A DNA stretch of 64,000 nucleotides from Axinella damicornis. Its lineage: Eukaryota; Porifera; Demospongiae; Axinellida; Axinellidae. Under the pieces are notes generated by a model. It was not told where the DNA came from, made no database searches, and saw only the letters and a list, made by a program, of their open reading frames with translations. The stretch covers positions 10,839,474-10,903,473 of the forward strand of contig OZ007505.1 in NCBI GenBank assembly GCA_963931865.1, in the 5' to 3' direction. This document shows, in pieces, positions 34,945-45,486 of the stretch. A program made the position numbers and the translations under genes. Each line of letters starts with the position of its first letter. Position 1 is the first letter of the stretch.

Positions 34945-35083
34945 TGGTTACAAGTACAAGTACTGCTTCACAAACGTCCACCAGAAGTCAAGACTCATGT
35001 GCTAGCTGCACAGTACTGGATGAAGGTGCTAGTGTCAGTCCCAGGCCCGTCTCTTCCACTTCCACTCAGAGTGAGGGTCTCAG
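34945..35083 (+). pseudogene. Gene C duplicated linker exon, 5' part, broken by transposon
   Basis: After TCTTCAG an in-phase open frame reads SQDSCASCTVLDEGASVSPR and then a TQSEG segment, matching the start of the exon at 37578 (SREDSCASSTVSD ... EGASVSPRPSSSTQSEG). At 35084 the match stops at the left terminus of a TIR element and resumes at 37091 on its far side. So this is an older tandem copy of the exon, knocked out by insertion; splicing would skip it. Confidence 0.75.
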
Positions 35084-35877
35084 TATACCATATACTGGGA
35101 AATTTTGGTGACCGTTTTAATTTGTAGGGCTGAGCGATTGTGGATTTTCCAACATCACGATTATGATACCAAAAAAAAATACAAAAAAAAAAATACAAAA
35201 GGAACTGTTCAGTCGGGCATGGTACCAAGGACCGCCGCGGCGTTTCCATGCTGGCGATTATTGTATCCATATAATCACGATTATCGATTATATCACGATT
35301 ATGCCATTTGAAGGAGACATGCATACACCATTCAAAGTCACAAGGCCATGGTGGACAGAAGCCATGATGGCAGAAGCCACAGTTGACAGAACGACCCACA
35401 GAAGCCTTGGATAGAAGCCATGCTTATGTATTCGCAGTCCTGATTATTAACCTCGCCCCACCCATGCGGGGGAGGTTCTAGTACTCATTGTGTGTGTCTG
35501 TCTGTCTGTCTGTTACCGCTCTAGCGGGCGCTGCGGGTACTTGACGAGCGAGACCAAGGTATCAAAAGAAAGCGCTAGACGTAAGGAACAAAAATAACAT
35601 AGCAATTTGGATAAAAATGTTTAGTTCGAGAGTTATGACAGTTTTTAGCTCACCGCGAAAACTTCACTTGGTGCTTGTGCCACAAAATCGACATCAGTGG
35701 GTCACTAGCGCTGTTACTAGACTACTGGTAGGTGAAGCGTGGCGTCTAGCGACACCAGCGCTACCACAAACCAAGCGGCACAAAGTAGCGGGCTATAGTC
35801 TGGTTCCCGGGATCCCGATACCAGACCCCGAACGCGCAACGGATGACACGTGATACTTGCACATCGTGAACCTACCT

Positions 35878-35985
35878 TAGTCTCGTGCCCAGACCACACC
35901 CCCCGAGGGGAGAGACGTCCAGACCACACCCCCCGAGGGGAGAGACGTCTCTCCCCTCGGGGGGTGTGGTCTGGGCACGAGACTA
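35878..35985. repeat. Foldback element, TAGTCTCGTGCCCAG variant
   Basis: Inverted arms TAGTCTCGTGCCCAGACC and CCCCGAGGGGAGAGACGTC; one arm contains a short tandem duplication. Third level of nesting inside the hAT element. Confidence 0.88.
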
Positions 35986-36194
35986 AACCTACCTGGCCTG
36001 GCTAGAGCACCATGAACTTCTGCCTCCTCGGTGGCGACAACAAAGACGGAGACAGTCGTGGGTCTACCGCCATGGCCAGTGACGTACCTGCTAGACTGGT
36101 TCAGCTAACGCTAACCTGACTCACAGTTGCACGAGTGTATGTTTAGTGTCAATAATTTCTGTGGCTCATAATTTGCCCAGTCACATAATTGAGT

Positions 36195-36218
36195 TAGTCT
36201 CGTCTGGGAACGAGACTA
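36195..36218. repeat. Minimal TAGTCTCG foldback pair
   Basis: TAGTCTCG and CGAGACTA, 24 bp in all; likely a decayed end pair of the same family. Confidence 0.5.
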
Positions 36219-37090
36219 ATAATTGAGTCTAATGACAGTCACTGTATGAATGCAACTGCTCCATGCATGTCCTGCACGTGCACTTCGCTCAGGCTCGCCC
36301 TCCAATGTCCTGCATTCCACTATAGTAGATCTTATGGGTACGCTTTGCTACATGAGGGCGAGGTTTGCACTTTAGTGCTTTTCATTGTATTCGCAGTCCT
36401 GCTAAGTATATTCATGAAAACCCATAAGCACTTTAGCGCGTGTCACTAACATCGCAGTGGCGATTGCTGCAATCATCATCGTGATGCTTAGAGATAATCA
36501 CGATTAATCGCATAATCGAAATAATCGCTCAGCCCTATTAATTTGGCAATTTGGCGATTCAGAGGTCAGTCGCCACATTAAAAAATCGCCAAATTAAATG
36601 ACCGGTCATATCGTCTGTCAGCGCGCGCGGCGAGGCAAGACCACCTTGAAATTGCAAGACCCTATGTACTACCTGCTGAGCAAGGTCTAGGGAGTAGCAC
36701 CTACTACTTCACACCGAATTAAAGCGTACAGGCTGAAAATTATTATCAAGGTCATGGCCTACTGTGTAGCTACTTTTGTCGTGCATTACTGCCACAGCAT
36801 CTGGACAGTGCTGACCTCCCGGATAGCTGTTCGCCGATTGTGGGCCTCCTTATGCCACTGAAAACGTGATGGCGATGACACTGCTCTCCATTTCGTACGT
36901 CTTCATCCTGGGGCCAGGGTTTCTCGATCTCGTGTCAGAAGTACAAGTCACGTCGTGCTCGCGGCGCGCATAGTTACATTATACTTTTTCTGTCAATCGC
37001 CAAATTTTAAATTCGCCAAATTTTATACCGAGCCATTTCAGGCGATTTCGCCGAATTTAATGGCCGCCAAAATTCCCGGTATACGGTATA

Positions 37091-37577
37091 TAGCCATTGT
37101 TTGGGTGTGGGTGTGGCAGGTGCACTTTCTTTAGAGTGAACTCCACCCCCTTGACTATGCACATATTGATTTTCCTGCCAGTGTGTGTTTGGTACATGTA
37201 GTATGCAGGTATCAGTTGGATAGTGGTTCTGGCTCATTCTTGGAACTGGTTCGAGCTATGAATGACCAATGCACACAAAAGGGTGTCCCAGTATAGAATC
37301 TTGAATTAATCAGCTCTAGCTATACTTTAATTTCATTTAACTGGAAGTTGCACGGGACAACAGAAAGCATTTCAGTGAAGTTCACGGTGACCAACAGTGT
37401 CCCTTGATAGAGTTGAATAAGGGGATTGTTAATGGCAGAAGTTTTGAGTGTCCAGAATCATTATAATGTTGAGGAATGCTCACACAATGCCAGCAATAGT
37501 GTATGGATATTACAAGTACTCATGGTGCATGTGGACCACTAAGAGGCTAGGTGAATCTATTCTCTAACCTCATGCAG
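37091..37577 (+). pseudogene. Gene C duplicated linker exon, 3' part
   Basis: The first 45 bases (GCCATTGTTTGGGTGTGGGT...) continue the interrupted exon copy and match 37732-37775 of the intact exon. Similarity then fades. The rest is intron 5' of the intact exon. Confidence 0.65.
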
Positions 37578-38554
37578 AGATTGCAGCTGCTACTCCTCAA
37601 CCCCCCAAGCAAACTCCCATCAGAAGTCGAGAAGACTCGTGTGCTAGCAGCACAGTATCAGACAACGTGTTCACTTCTGAAGGTGCTAGTGTCAGTCCCA
37701 GGCCCAGCTCTTCCACTCAGAGTGAGGGATCTCAGAAGCCACCGTTTGGCTGTGGGTGTGGCAAGTGCACATTCTATAGTTATCTTGAGAGTGGATGCCC
37801 AAACCCAATCCCCTCAGCTAGCTCGTTCCCATGCCTTGATTTCGGTGGACTTACCCACGAGCAACGGCAAGAACTTCAGAGCAGGTTGTGTGTTGAGTCA
37901 GAGGATATTATGCTTAAATTCACACACCTATTCTCCACCGTCTATGAATCACTGTGTGCACGAAGCATTCCTGTAGACAAGCTAGTCACACACCTCTTAT
38001 CGTGGGGTGCATTTGACCCAGTCTATGAAGGTTCTCAGAAGCCAGTGTTTCAAACATTCAGTGAAAAACTTCAGAATGCAGGTAGTATTGAGAAGGTGCT
38101 TTTTGTTATTAGAGACTATTTCTCCTTTTTCAACTATCACGTTATCGAACACATTGTCAGTAAACTTGGTACAGACCAGGACAAAGCTGAGCTTCGTAAC
38201 TACAAGGAAGAATTTGACCGTTACTCAAAGCGAAGAGTTTATGAATGTCTCCCAGTCTTTGGACCTGTAAGCAAACCCAACCATGTTGATTTAGTTTTGA
38301 AGATCGATTCAGTGTACGAACAATTCACTCTGGAAGCAGTGAAGAAGTTTCGATATAGGCTTAAAGAAATTCTTCATGTGTCACAAGGCGTTCTACGTCT
38401 CTGTCGAGTGGAGGAAGGCTGTTTCCAGCTCATGTTCCAGGTGCCCTCGTTTGTACAGCAGAAGATATTTCCCCTGTCCAGTGAGCAAGAGAGGGCCCTG
38501 GTAGCAGAGGGAGTGATCAAGCTGACATGTGGAAACTACGAGTTTGTTGCCAAG
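37578..38554 (+). CDS. Gene C exon 4: linker plus conserved pre-NACHT-type region
   Basis: A 977-bp open exon (acceptor CATGCAG, donor CCAAG|GTGTGT) entering in phase 1 and leaving in phase 0; 325 codons. First a Ser-rich linker, then a Cys-rich patch (FGCGCGKCTFYSYLESGCP), then about 200 residues (LFSTVYESLC ... YHVIEHIVSKLG ... YEQFTLEAVKKF ... FPLSSEQERALV) collinear with the region before NACHT in gene B (NYGLLEHVINKLGS ... WTQCTLQDVESFK). I know this region only as a recurrent, unnamed part of sponge NLR-like proteins; its function is unknown. No NACHT follows. Confidence 0.8.
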
Positions 38555-38623
38555 GTGTGTGTTTCCCCATTTCACCATACACTGCTTCTTACACACAGGC
38601 TTTTGGTTTCGAATACCGCCATA

Positions 38624-38690
38624 GACTTTGCAAGACAAAGTTGTAGTACGTACCCTCAAAAGTTTCACACTACAATATAAACTAGGAGCA
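38624..38690. repeat. Direct repeat, also at 39199-39261
   Basis: About 63 bp beginning ATAGACTTTGCAAGACAAAG, repeated 575 bp downstream with one or two differences. Confidence 0.85.
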
Positions 38691-38760
38691 TGCAGGGCAT
38701 GTTTGGGGCGAGCGTGAGCAAGTTGTATATTTGTTGATCAAATCACTGATTAATATTCAG

Positions 38761-38850
38761 AGGACAGTTGATCTCTGTTTGAGTGACGACAAAGTATTGC
38801 CAATCTCTCCTGCTGAGCTGCTCTCATACTTGCACAACACGTACAAGTAG
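38761..38850 (+). CDS. Gene C alternative terminal exon
   Basis: After AATATTCAG a phase-0 frame reads RTVDLCLSDDKVLPISPAEL, continues LLSYLHNTYK and ends in TAG. Phase agrees with exon 4. Use of this exon gives a 606-residue protein (2A leader, Death, conserved region) with no ankyrins. Skipping it leads to the ankyrin form. Inference from phase only. Confidence 0.45.
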   Translation, partial: RTVDLCLSDDKVLPISPAELLSYLHNTYK

Positions 38851-39394
38851 CATCTACAGCGCAGCTGAATGTGCATGGAGCAGTTGCATGTGCTGAAATG
38901 TGCATGCATGGAGCAGTTGCATGTGCATGTCATCAGAATGCGAGTCTGACGGAGAGCATGGCACAACTTAAGGACACAGATCACAGCAGAAGTTACGACA
39001 CTAAAAATATACTCGTGCACTTTACAGCGTTGAAGCAGTCTGGCAGGTAGCTGTAGGTCCAGGAGCGGTCTCGAGCTCTGTCTCTGTTGTTTCCACCGAG
39101 GATGACTTCCTCGTTCTCGGCTGATGCCAGATCTGTCATGACTGAGTTTAGTGTTACCGTGTGCAGGCCAGTCAACTTCCCATCCTCTGGCAATAGCTGA
39201 TAGACTTTGCAAGACAAAGTTGTAGTACGTACCCTCAAAAGTTTCACACTAGAATATAAACAAGAGTGCATGATGACATCATCATCATTGCCATTGTCAA
39301 TGAAGATGATGTCATCATGCACTCATCACGATCACACATACAAGAAACTTTTCCTGTTTCCCATAGCAACCTATGTGTGATCTTGCCACTACAG
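38851..39394. other. Gene C intron sequence
   Basis: Holds the second copy of the 63-bp direct repeat and an inverted repeat ATGATGACATCATC at 39268-39320. A minus-strand frame (39322-38993) is open but unassigned. Confidence 0.45.
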
Positions 39395-39428
39395 GGAGAG
39401 GAGGATGAATCTGAACCAGAAGACACTG
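39395..39428 (+). CDS. Gene C exon 5: acidic mini-exon
   Basis: 34 bp between CACTACAG and CACTG|GTGAGT, reading GEEDESEPEDT; enters phase 0, leaves phase 1. Confidence 0.45.
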
Positions 39429-39656
39429 GTGAGTCCAGGACGATGTACTTGGTTTATTTGAGCACACGGGAACATTGAAAAATGGTGCTGAGCATAGATA
39501 GCTATAGTACTGATCAGAAGGGCATATTTATTTAGGTTCAGTTGAGGCCTATTGGAAACCCAACATGCATGGAATTTGTTAAAGGGATCCACCAGACACT
39601 TAACGTGAACCACGTGCACTCCATATAAGTACGTGTGTATAATCGTCTCGCATGTA

Positions 39657-40213
39657 GCAAGTGGCTGCTGTTATAGTCACTAGTGTGACCCGGGTCTCAC
39701 ATGCAGTGGCTGCTGTTACAGTCACTAGTGTGACCCCACCCAACGTGGGTGACTATCAGTCTCACATGCAGTGGCTGCTGTTACAGGCACTAGTGTGACC
39801 CCACCCAACGTGGGTGACTATCAGTCTCACATGCAGTGGCTGCTGTTACAGTCACTAGTGTGACCCCACCCAACATGGGTCACTATCAGTCTCACATGCA
39901 GTGGCTGCTGTTACAGGCACTAGTGTGACCCCACCCAACATGGGTCACTATCAGTCTCACATGCAGTGGCTGCTGTTACAGTCACTAGTGTGACCCCACC
40001 CAACATGGGTCACTATCAGTCTCACATGCAGTGGCTGCTGTTACAGTCACTAGTGTGACCCCACCCAACGTGGGTCACTATCAGTCTCACATGCAGTGGC
40101 TGCTGTTACAGGCACTAGTGTGACCCCACCCAACGTGGGTCACTATCAGTCTCACATGCAGTGGCTGCTGTTACAGTCACTAGTGTGACCCCACCCAACG
40201 TGGGTGACTACCA
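39657..40213. repeat. Intronic minisatellite, 65-bp unit, about 8.5 copies
   Basis: Units contain CTCACATGCAGTGGCTGCTG and GTGTGACCCCACCCAAC with few differences between copies. It lies in a gene C intron, like the unrelated 60-70-bp array in gene B. Confidence 0.95.
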
Positions 40214-40253
40214 TGGAATGTGATTACTTGTACAGTGTAGTTATCACTTACAG

Positions 40254-40349
40254 GCATGCATCCACTAAACTTCGTAGTTAGTACATGCACAGCTACCCCC
40301 ATTGCGGTTACGTCATTCCAGGATCTTGGGACACTGAACAACAACTATG
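40254..40349 (+). CDS. Gene C exon 6
   Basis: A 96-bp phase-1/phase-1 open segment between CTTACAG and TATG|GTATGT, reading MHPLNFVVSTCTATPIAVTS and onwards. No domain; supported by splice sites and phase. Confidence 0.4.
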
Positions 40350-40649
40350 GTATGTATGTTGCAGTGCTTCCTCCCTGTGTCAAGGAGGGTGGTTGTGAGA
40401 CTATACCGTCACTCATCCTCAGCCTGGATGAACTGCCCTTAGTCCCATGTGCAAGCCTAGGCGTAGCTAGGTGATATATACTTTGAAGAGGAACTTGCTA
40501 GTTTGTCATACACTAATAAGGAAAACGAATTGGCTAGTTTGACTCAATACATTATGGTTGGTTGTCAGGTGGAGCACTGGAGTAGTGAGGCTCAGTGCAC
40601 TTTAGGGGAGCCCCTGATTATCAAGAGATGATTTACTTTTCCCTTTAAG

Positions 40650-40783
40650 AACCTGTAGCAGAGCTGAGGGGTCCAGTGTTTCAGCCGGCACTGACGAGGC
40701 AAGACTTTGACACAGACTCTGCCATGGGGGGCAGCATCTTCACGGATGACAAGAGCATGTGCACATTCGCCACTGATGAAGAG
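40650..40783 (+). CDS. Gene C exon 7: acidic linker
   Basis: 134 bp between CCTTTAAG and GAAGAG|GTCAGT, open, entering phase 1 and leaving phase 0; reads EPVAELRGPVFQPALTRQDF and later TFATDEE. Coding-like composition. The phase fits the ankyrin exon at 46613. Confidence 0.5.
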
Positions 40784-41378
40784 GTCAGTGAGTTTGTGTG
40801 AAATACATTACATGAATATCCCGAGATGATATGCTGGTACTCTGTGTAATGTCATACTTCTATACCCAGCCCCATGTGCACTTCGTGACGGTTGTCTATT
40901 TGTGCATTTGTGTGTGGGTATAATTATGTATAGGATGTGCAGGAGTATGTGTATAGTATGGTGAGGTACGTCATATGACCATCACTGAGCATGACATGTG
41001 TTGTACACAGCTTGCAGTCGGTAATATCTTGTGGCAGCTAGGCTGCTCTCAATAGTGGAGGAAGCGCGAGGGCTATATATACAGTGCCGTCCACGAGCAA
41101 GTTAAACAGTACACACGTGTCACTCGCGAGACACTCTCGAGTCGCTCGCGAGAAAAGTTCGAGTCCGCGTGTGCGAGCACTACTCGCGCTCGCGAGTACG
41201 CACCCGCTACTCGAGCACTCGCACTATGTGAGTGCGAGTGCTTGCTATTGCGCGAGTACTGTACATGTAACTCCTCCCTTGTTTATACAACTAAGAGGGT
41301 GACTGTCCGTTACTTAATTTGCGGGGGCACTAAGGGCAAATGTGCAAAAATGCACTTACTAGTGTCAAAAATTTCAAG

Positions 41379-41591
41379 ATGGCCAACATGTATACTGTAA
41401 GCAGTGTTGTTGAACGACTGGATGACTTTGATTTCGACCTTGACGATGCGATTTCGGACGAGAAGGAGTCCGTAGCTACCTTTCCAGGGCTGGCTTGGAC
41501 GGTTTGGAGGGCGTGCAGCGCGGTGATCGCGACAAAGCAGACAATGGAGGACGAAGACACTCGCGGCGATAGATACTCTCCTACCCTGTAG
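41379..41591 (+). CDS. ORF of unknown function inside the outer element
   Basis: ATG in context AAGATGGCC, 70 residues; the first 30 are acidic (ERLDDFDFDLDDAISDEKES). Possibly the remains of an element-encoded protein or first exon. No domain recognised. Confidence 0.3.
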   Translation: MANMYTVSSVVERLDDFDFDLDDAISDEKESVATFPGLAWTVWRACSAVIATKQTMEDEDTRGDRYSPTL

Positions 41592-41977
41592 TCCGGTTCA
41601 GGGTGATCTGGACGCTGCCTCAAGTAAGTCTACACTTAGTAGAACCTAGATATAAAGTTTAGTAATCCAGGAAAGAACAGGCATCATTCCGGGAAAGAAC
41701 AGATATCATTCCTTGTGTGAATGTATTCTGTAGGCTAGGTAAAGAGCACTGTGAACAGTACAGTCCTGCCCCTCCTCCTCGAGGCTCGCCAGCTCCTCCT
41801 GTGTTTTCAGAAGGTCTGCATGGAGTAGTCCGCAGTCATGGATCAGCCAGCTCAACCCCTTCCTCTCATGGATAAACCAGTTCTTTCCCATGGTACGTAA
41901 CATGTCGCCTGTCTGTCCTGGATGAGGACGGAACAAGGAAATGGACAAAGACGAGGACATGGTATGTGTGCATATGT

Positions 41978-42007
<30 letters not shown>
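41978..42007. repeat. Poly-G tract
   Basis: About 29 consecutive G. Confidence 0.9.
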
Positions 42008-42008
<1 letters not shown>

Positions 42009-42924
42009 GCATAGTGGAGGGAGTGACAGACACAGAGCAAGTGAGGAGAGAGCGAGTGCAAGTGCAGTTCACGGTCCGCCTACACATGGCCAGTACATTT
42101 GACAAGGGTATACGTAAAATCTATAGCTATAGGAGAGGAGAGTATATCTCTCTTCAACCAAATCCAGGTCCTCCTGTTGATGACAGTGTATTGTGTGGAC
42201 CTTTGCAAGGTCTTTTTTTACGACGAGGAATTGCTGGTAGTGGAGACAGCTAGGTGTTACGTAACGTAATACGCATCATTGAAGGCCACCATCTGACATC
42301 ACTTTTGCCGAAATGGAGGTATTCTGTCATGCACACACTCATGCAGGTTTGGGATACTCCAGTGGTGAAATATGACCTGGCACTGTGGCCTTTGTCCCTG
42401 TACTCCGAAGATTCTGAGTTCTATTCCTTGGATTTGAGGGCGTGTGCAGTCTTCTACAAAAAGCGGTTTCGTAGCCTTGTCTTGGTGATGCTCCTGTCTG
42501 CTCTCTTGGACTCCTGGAGTCATATGAGGGGTTCATGAGGATAGCATGACAATACAGAAGTGTTGTATTCTTGAAAATGCTTGTATGGCATGCTGTTAAC
42601 AAAAGTAATAATAAATAATAATAATAATCATCATCTTATTCATGAAAAATGTCATATAAACCCGTGTTTTTGCCGTGTACGTTTGTTCTGATCTATGAGG
42701 CTAAAAGTGACATTATAAATGAAGGCCTCCGGTCAAAAAGGGCAGTTAAACGCTCTCTGTATAATTCGAGAAAACAGAGTTTTAAAAGTTGTGGTTTAGT
42801 TTACGGAGTATCGCCTAAATACGCGAAAACTATCAATTTTTTTTTGTCTTGATCATGCTAGCGTGGTGTGATTAAGTGCCTTCTGTTTGACAGTCCTTCT
42901 AGTGCGTTATTTTGCCTTTTATAG

Positions 42925-44042
42925 ATGGAATATCCGTGTGGAAGATGTGAAGTAGAGGTGAAAGATGACGACAAAGCGGTTTTTTGTGATGGTGAGTGTC
43001 AGTCTTGGTTCCACGCACAGTGTGTGAATATAGACGATGAGGAATATACCCGTTTGACGGAATCTGAAGGAAAATGGGAATGCCCTACATGCCAAAACAG
43101 TGATCTGCCACCCTTCAATAGCAAGAATACAATCGATGCTTTCCATTTTGACTTTCAACAAAATCTACCTACCCCTAAATTGACTGTAGGTCAGCAGTTC
43201 TACCTCCGGCTGCTATGGACATACCTATTTGGGATTTACAGTGCTTCAACACTACTCACTGCTGCTTATATGTGGCATGAATTGCTGGCCAAGAAGGGGG
43301 CAAATGATGTAATTTCTTGCCTATCCCATTTCATATTTCATAATGCCCTTGGAAGAACTGGCGCTAAGTGGAGTATATGGTGGGCTGATAACTGTCCTGG
43401 TCAGAATAAAAACAATTATGTCATTTGGTTTTTCCAGGATTTAATTCGCCGTGAAGTGTACTCCAGAATCGACTACAAGTTTTTGATGGTTGGTCATACA
43501 TATGGCCCAACTGACCGGAGTTTTGGAGTACTAGAACGTTATACCTCAAGAATTGAAACAGTTTATACTCCCCAGCAATGGTATGAACATATTCATAATG
43601 CAGCTTCTGGAATAGTGGTTACTGAAATGAAACAGTCTTCTTTTCGAGATTATCGGCAACACCTCCGAAGAATGTACACAGAGAGGACCCATGATGTGGA
43701 TAAAAAAAACCCTTGATTTTAGTGGCATTGTGTGGTTCAATTTCGGAAAGGGGGAAAAGGTAGTTGGAGGAAGAGTAGTGATGTTTGACCATCCTAAGGA
43801 AGTGTGGGTACGTCACACTTACAATGTTGCTGAACTCCCTCAACGTGTTTCATATTTCAAGAAACGAGGTATGTCAAGTGAAATGGACACAAATCCTCCG
43901 GCTTTGTATCCCAAATATCCCATCTCAATAAAGGAGGCCAAAGCAAATGATCTCCGCAAGCTTGTATATTCCAAGAGAGCATCAAGAGTTTTATGCCGAA
44001 CTGCCATGTGATGGTATTGACAGTTCCGATGCTGAAGACTAA
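42925..44042 (+). pseudogene. PHD finger plus transposase C-terminal half
   Basis: ATG at 42925. Residues 5-54 form a PHD finger (CGRC ... C ... C ... WFHAQC ... WECPTC), a zinc-binding chromatin reader. Then FDFQQNLPTPKLTVGQQFYL and a DDE-like core: WWADNCPGQNKNNYVIWFFQ with Asp about residue 155, and VGHTYGPTDRSFGVLER. A slip at the A8 run near 43703 moves the frame (VWFNFGKGEKV ...), and a second indel near 43970 moves it again to end IDSSDAED at TAA 44042. The two shifts suggest decay; the A8 slip could also be a sequencing error. The N-terminal half expected of this family is not here but lies on the opposite strand. Confidence 0.75.
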
Positions 44043-44346
44043 CTACGTTCGTGCATTACATGCCATAACCGCATTACTCTACAGTGATTTTTATGTGTTT
44101 GTATGAAACACTTATTAGCTATAGCATGGCAACAAGAGCTGTGTGCCAGATATTGACATTGCTGTGACATAAAGCCCGAGGGCTCTACATCAATATCTGG
44201 CATGCATCCCACGTTGCCATGCTATAACTAATTCAATTGGATGTTGCTTGTGTGTTGCTATAAGTGATGATGTCACAGCTGTAGGGTATCATGCAATAAA
44301 GGTCATATACAATGTACAACTATATACAGGTTCTCAAACAACAAAT

Positions 44347-45486
44347 TCAAACTGATGTGGATTGTGTAGGCTCACTAGTCCTGTTGGTTGGTTGCTGAAA
44401 AGCTTCCCATGACTTTTTGCTCAATTGCTGATCATTCCGTAGGGTATCATACCCGGTTTTTGCCAAAGCCAAGTGATCAGTATGTTGCTTTTCCAGCGCT
44501 GCCTTTTCTGCCTCCGTTGTAGCTTGCTCAATCTGCAGTTTTAGCGAATCGCATTTATCACAAGTGTCAGTCCTTGGGTAACCAAAATGTATGTCGAATT
44601 CACCAACAAAAATGTCATGATAAAAGTGTTCTGAAACAAGTGGTTTTCTAATTTTCTGCAGTGGTTCATGGGACATTTTACGCCTTTTGTTTTCCTCCAG
44701 TAATTGAATATATTCAGGGTCATGAGACTGCAAAAATAGCCGGTACAGACGTGCAATAGAGAGCTCAGGAGATAGATAAACCCGTCCTGCATTGTCTCTT
44801 CGTGAGTAGTGGCTGTGTCTTGCAGGAAATGATCAGATATGTTCCCTTATAAGCTTTTTCACTTCTTCTCCAACTGTAGGATGTTTATCATGCTTTCCAC
44901 GCTTGTCTGGTTCTATACTTATACTTGTAGCTGATTTTCTGCGAAGAACTATTAGTCTCTTTGGCCCAAATCCAAATGCTGCGCAGAAGGCCTTTTGGCA
45001 GACTTTGGTATCAATTCCAGTTTCATTTCTAAGAAAATACTCAAATGTAAAGCAGTTCTCTTCAGCTCGTGGCCTGCCTATTCGTTTTCCATTTACACTG
45101 ACAGCAGGGTTATCTTTCCTTGAATGCCCACTGCTTTTCTTGGTCTCGCGGCGTTTAAGAGTGCCATTGAGGAAACTGTTCTGCTCTTCATAGTACATTT
45201 CCTCAAAGTCACTTCTAATCTTGGCTAGGTGAGAAGTAGAGAACTGCTGCAGGCATTTCTTCTTACAACAGTCAGTGAGCTCAGATATCTGCACACGGGG
45301 TGAGTTCTTTCGAAGGCCAGGTTTCTTGACATGTTTCATTTTCCATGCAGCTGGATTTCTCTGCCTTTTCCTACCAGGTTTACTGGACTCTGTCACCTCC
45401 ACAGTGTTCCCTACATGCATTTCAGAGGAATACACAAGATTAAACCCTGATCGGGTGCTAGGACTTGCTTCTGCATGTTCTGCCAT
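44347..45486 (-). pseudogene. Transposase N-terminal half, convergent, with in-frame TGA
   Basis: Read from 45486 down: 217 codons (basic, GRKRQRN ... CCKKKCLQQF ... NGKRIGRPRAEENCFTFEYF), a TGA at about 44833-44835, then the same frame continues SFPARHSHYSRRDNAGRVYL ... FYHDIFVGEFDIHFGYPRTD and CDKCDSLKLQIEQA, ending at 44347. In the uncharacterised animal transposase-like proteins I recall, these blocks precede the GQQFYL/DNC-GQN blocks in one chain. Here they are on the other strand, tail to tail with the C-terminal half. The single TGA replaces a variable position. Confidence 0.72.

Larger units (their letters stand above)
35125..36537. mobile_element. hAT-like non-autonomous element with 8-bp target-site duplication
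   Basis: Terminal repeats TAGGGCTGAGCGATT at the left and AATCGCTCAGCCCTA at the right, flanked on both sides by TTAATTTG (35117-35124 and 36538-36545). The 8-bp duplication is the signature of the hAT superfamily. Subterminal repeats of ATCACGATTAT. It holds a foldback element at 35878 and no transposase. Confidence 0.9.
35084..37090. mobile_element. TIR element inserted in the duplicated exon
   Basis: TATACCATATACTGGGAA at the left and the inverse of TATACCGTATACCGGGAA at the right. Removing it rejoins the exon copy exactly (CTCAG + TAGCC, against CTCAGAAGCC in the intact copy). TA at the junction suggests a TA target. AATTTGGCGATT-type subterminal repeats. No transposase frame; it carries a hAT-like element. 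Confidence 0.8.

Noticed and set aside
38993..39322. Minus-strand ORF with a protein-like stretch (GKLTGLHTVTLNSVMTDLAS)
   Set aside because: Plausible composition but contains the 63-bp direct repeat and has no neighbours on that strand.
39657..40213. CRISPR-like array
   Set aside because: Units are contiguous, 65 bp, without spacers; a minisatellite.
42120..42190. Possible fourth 2A motif (EYISLQPNPGP)
   Set aside because: It has NPGP but lacks the D-V/I-E part and a hydrophobic leader; likely chance or too degenerate.
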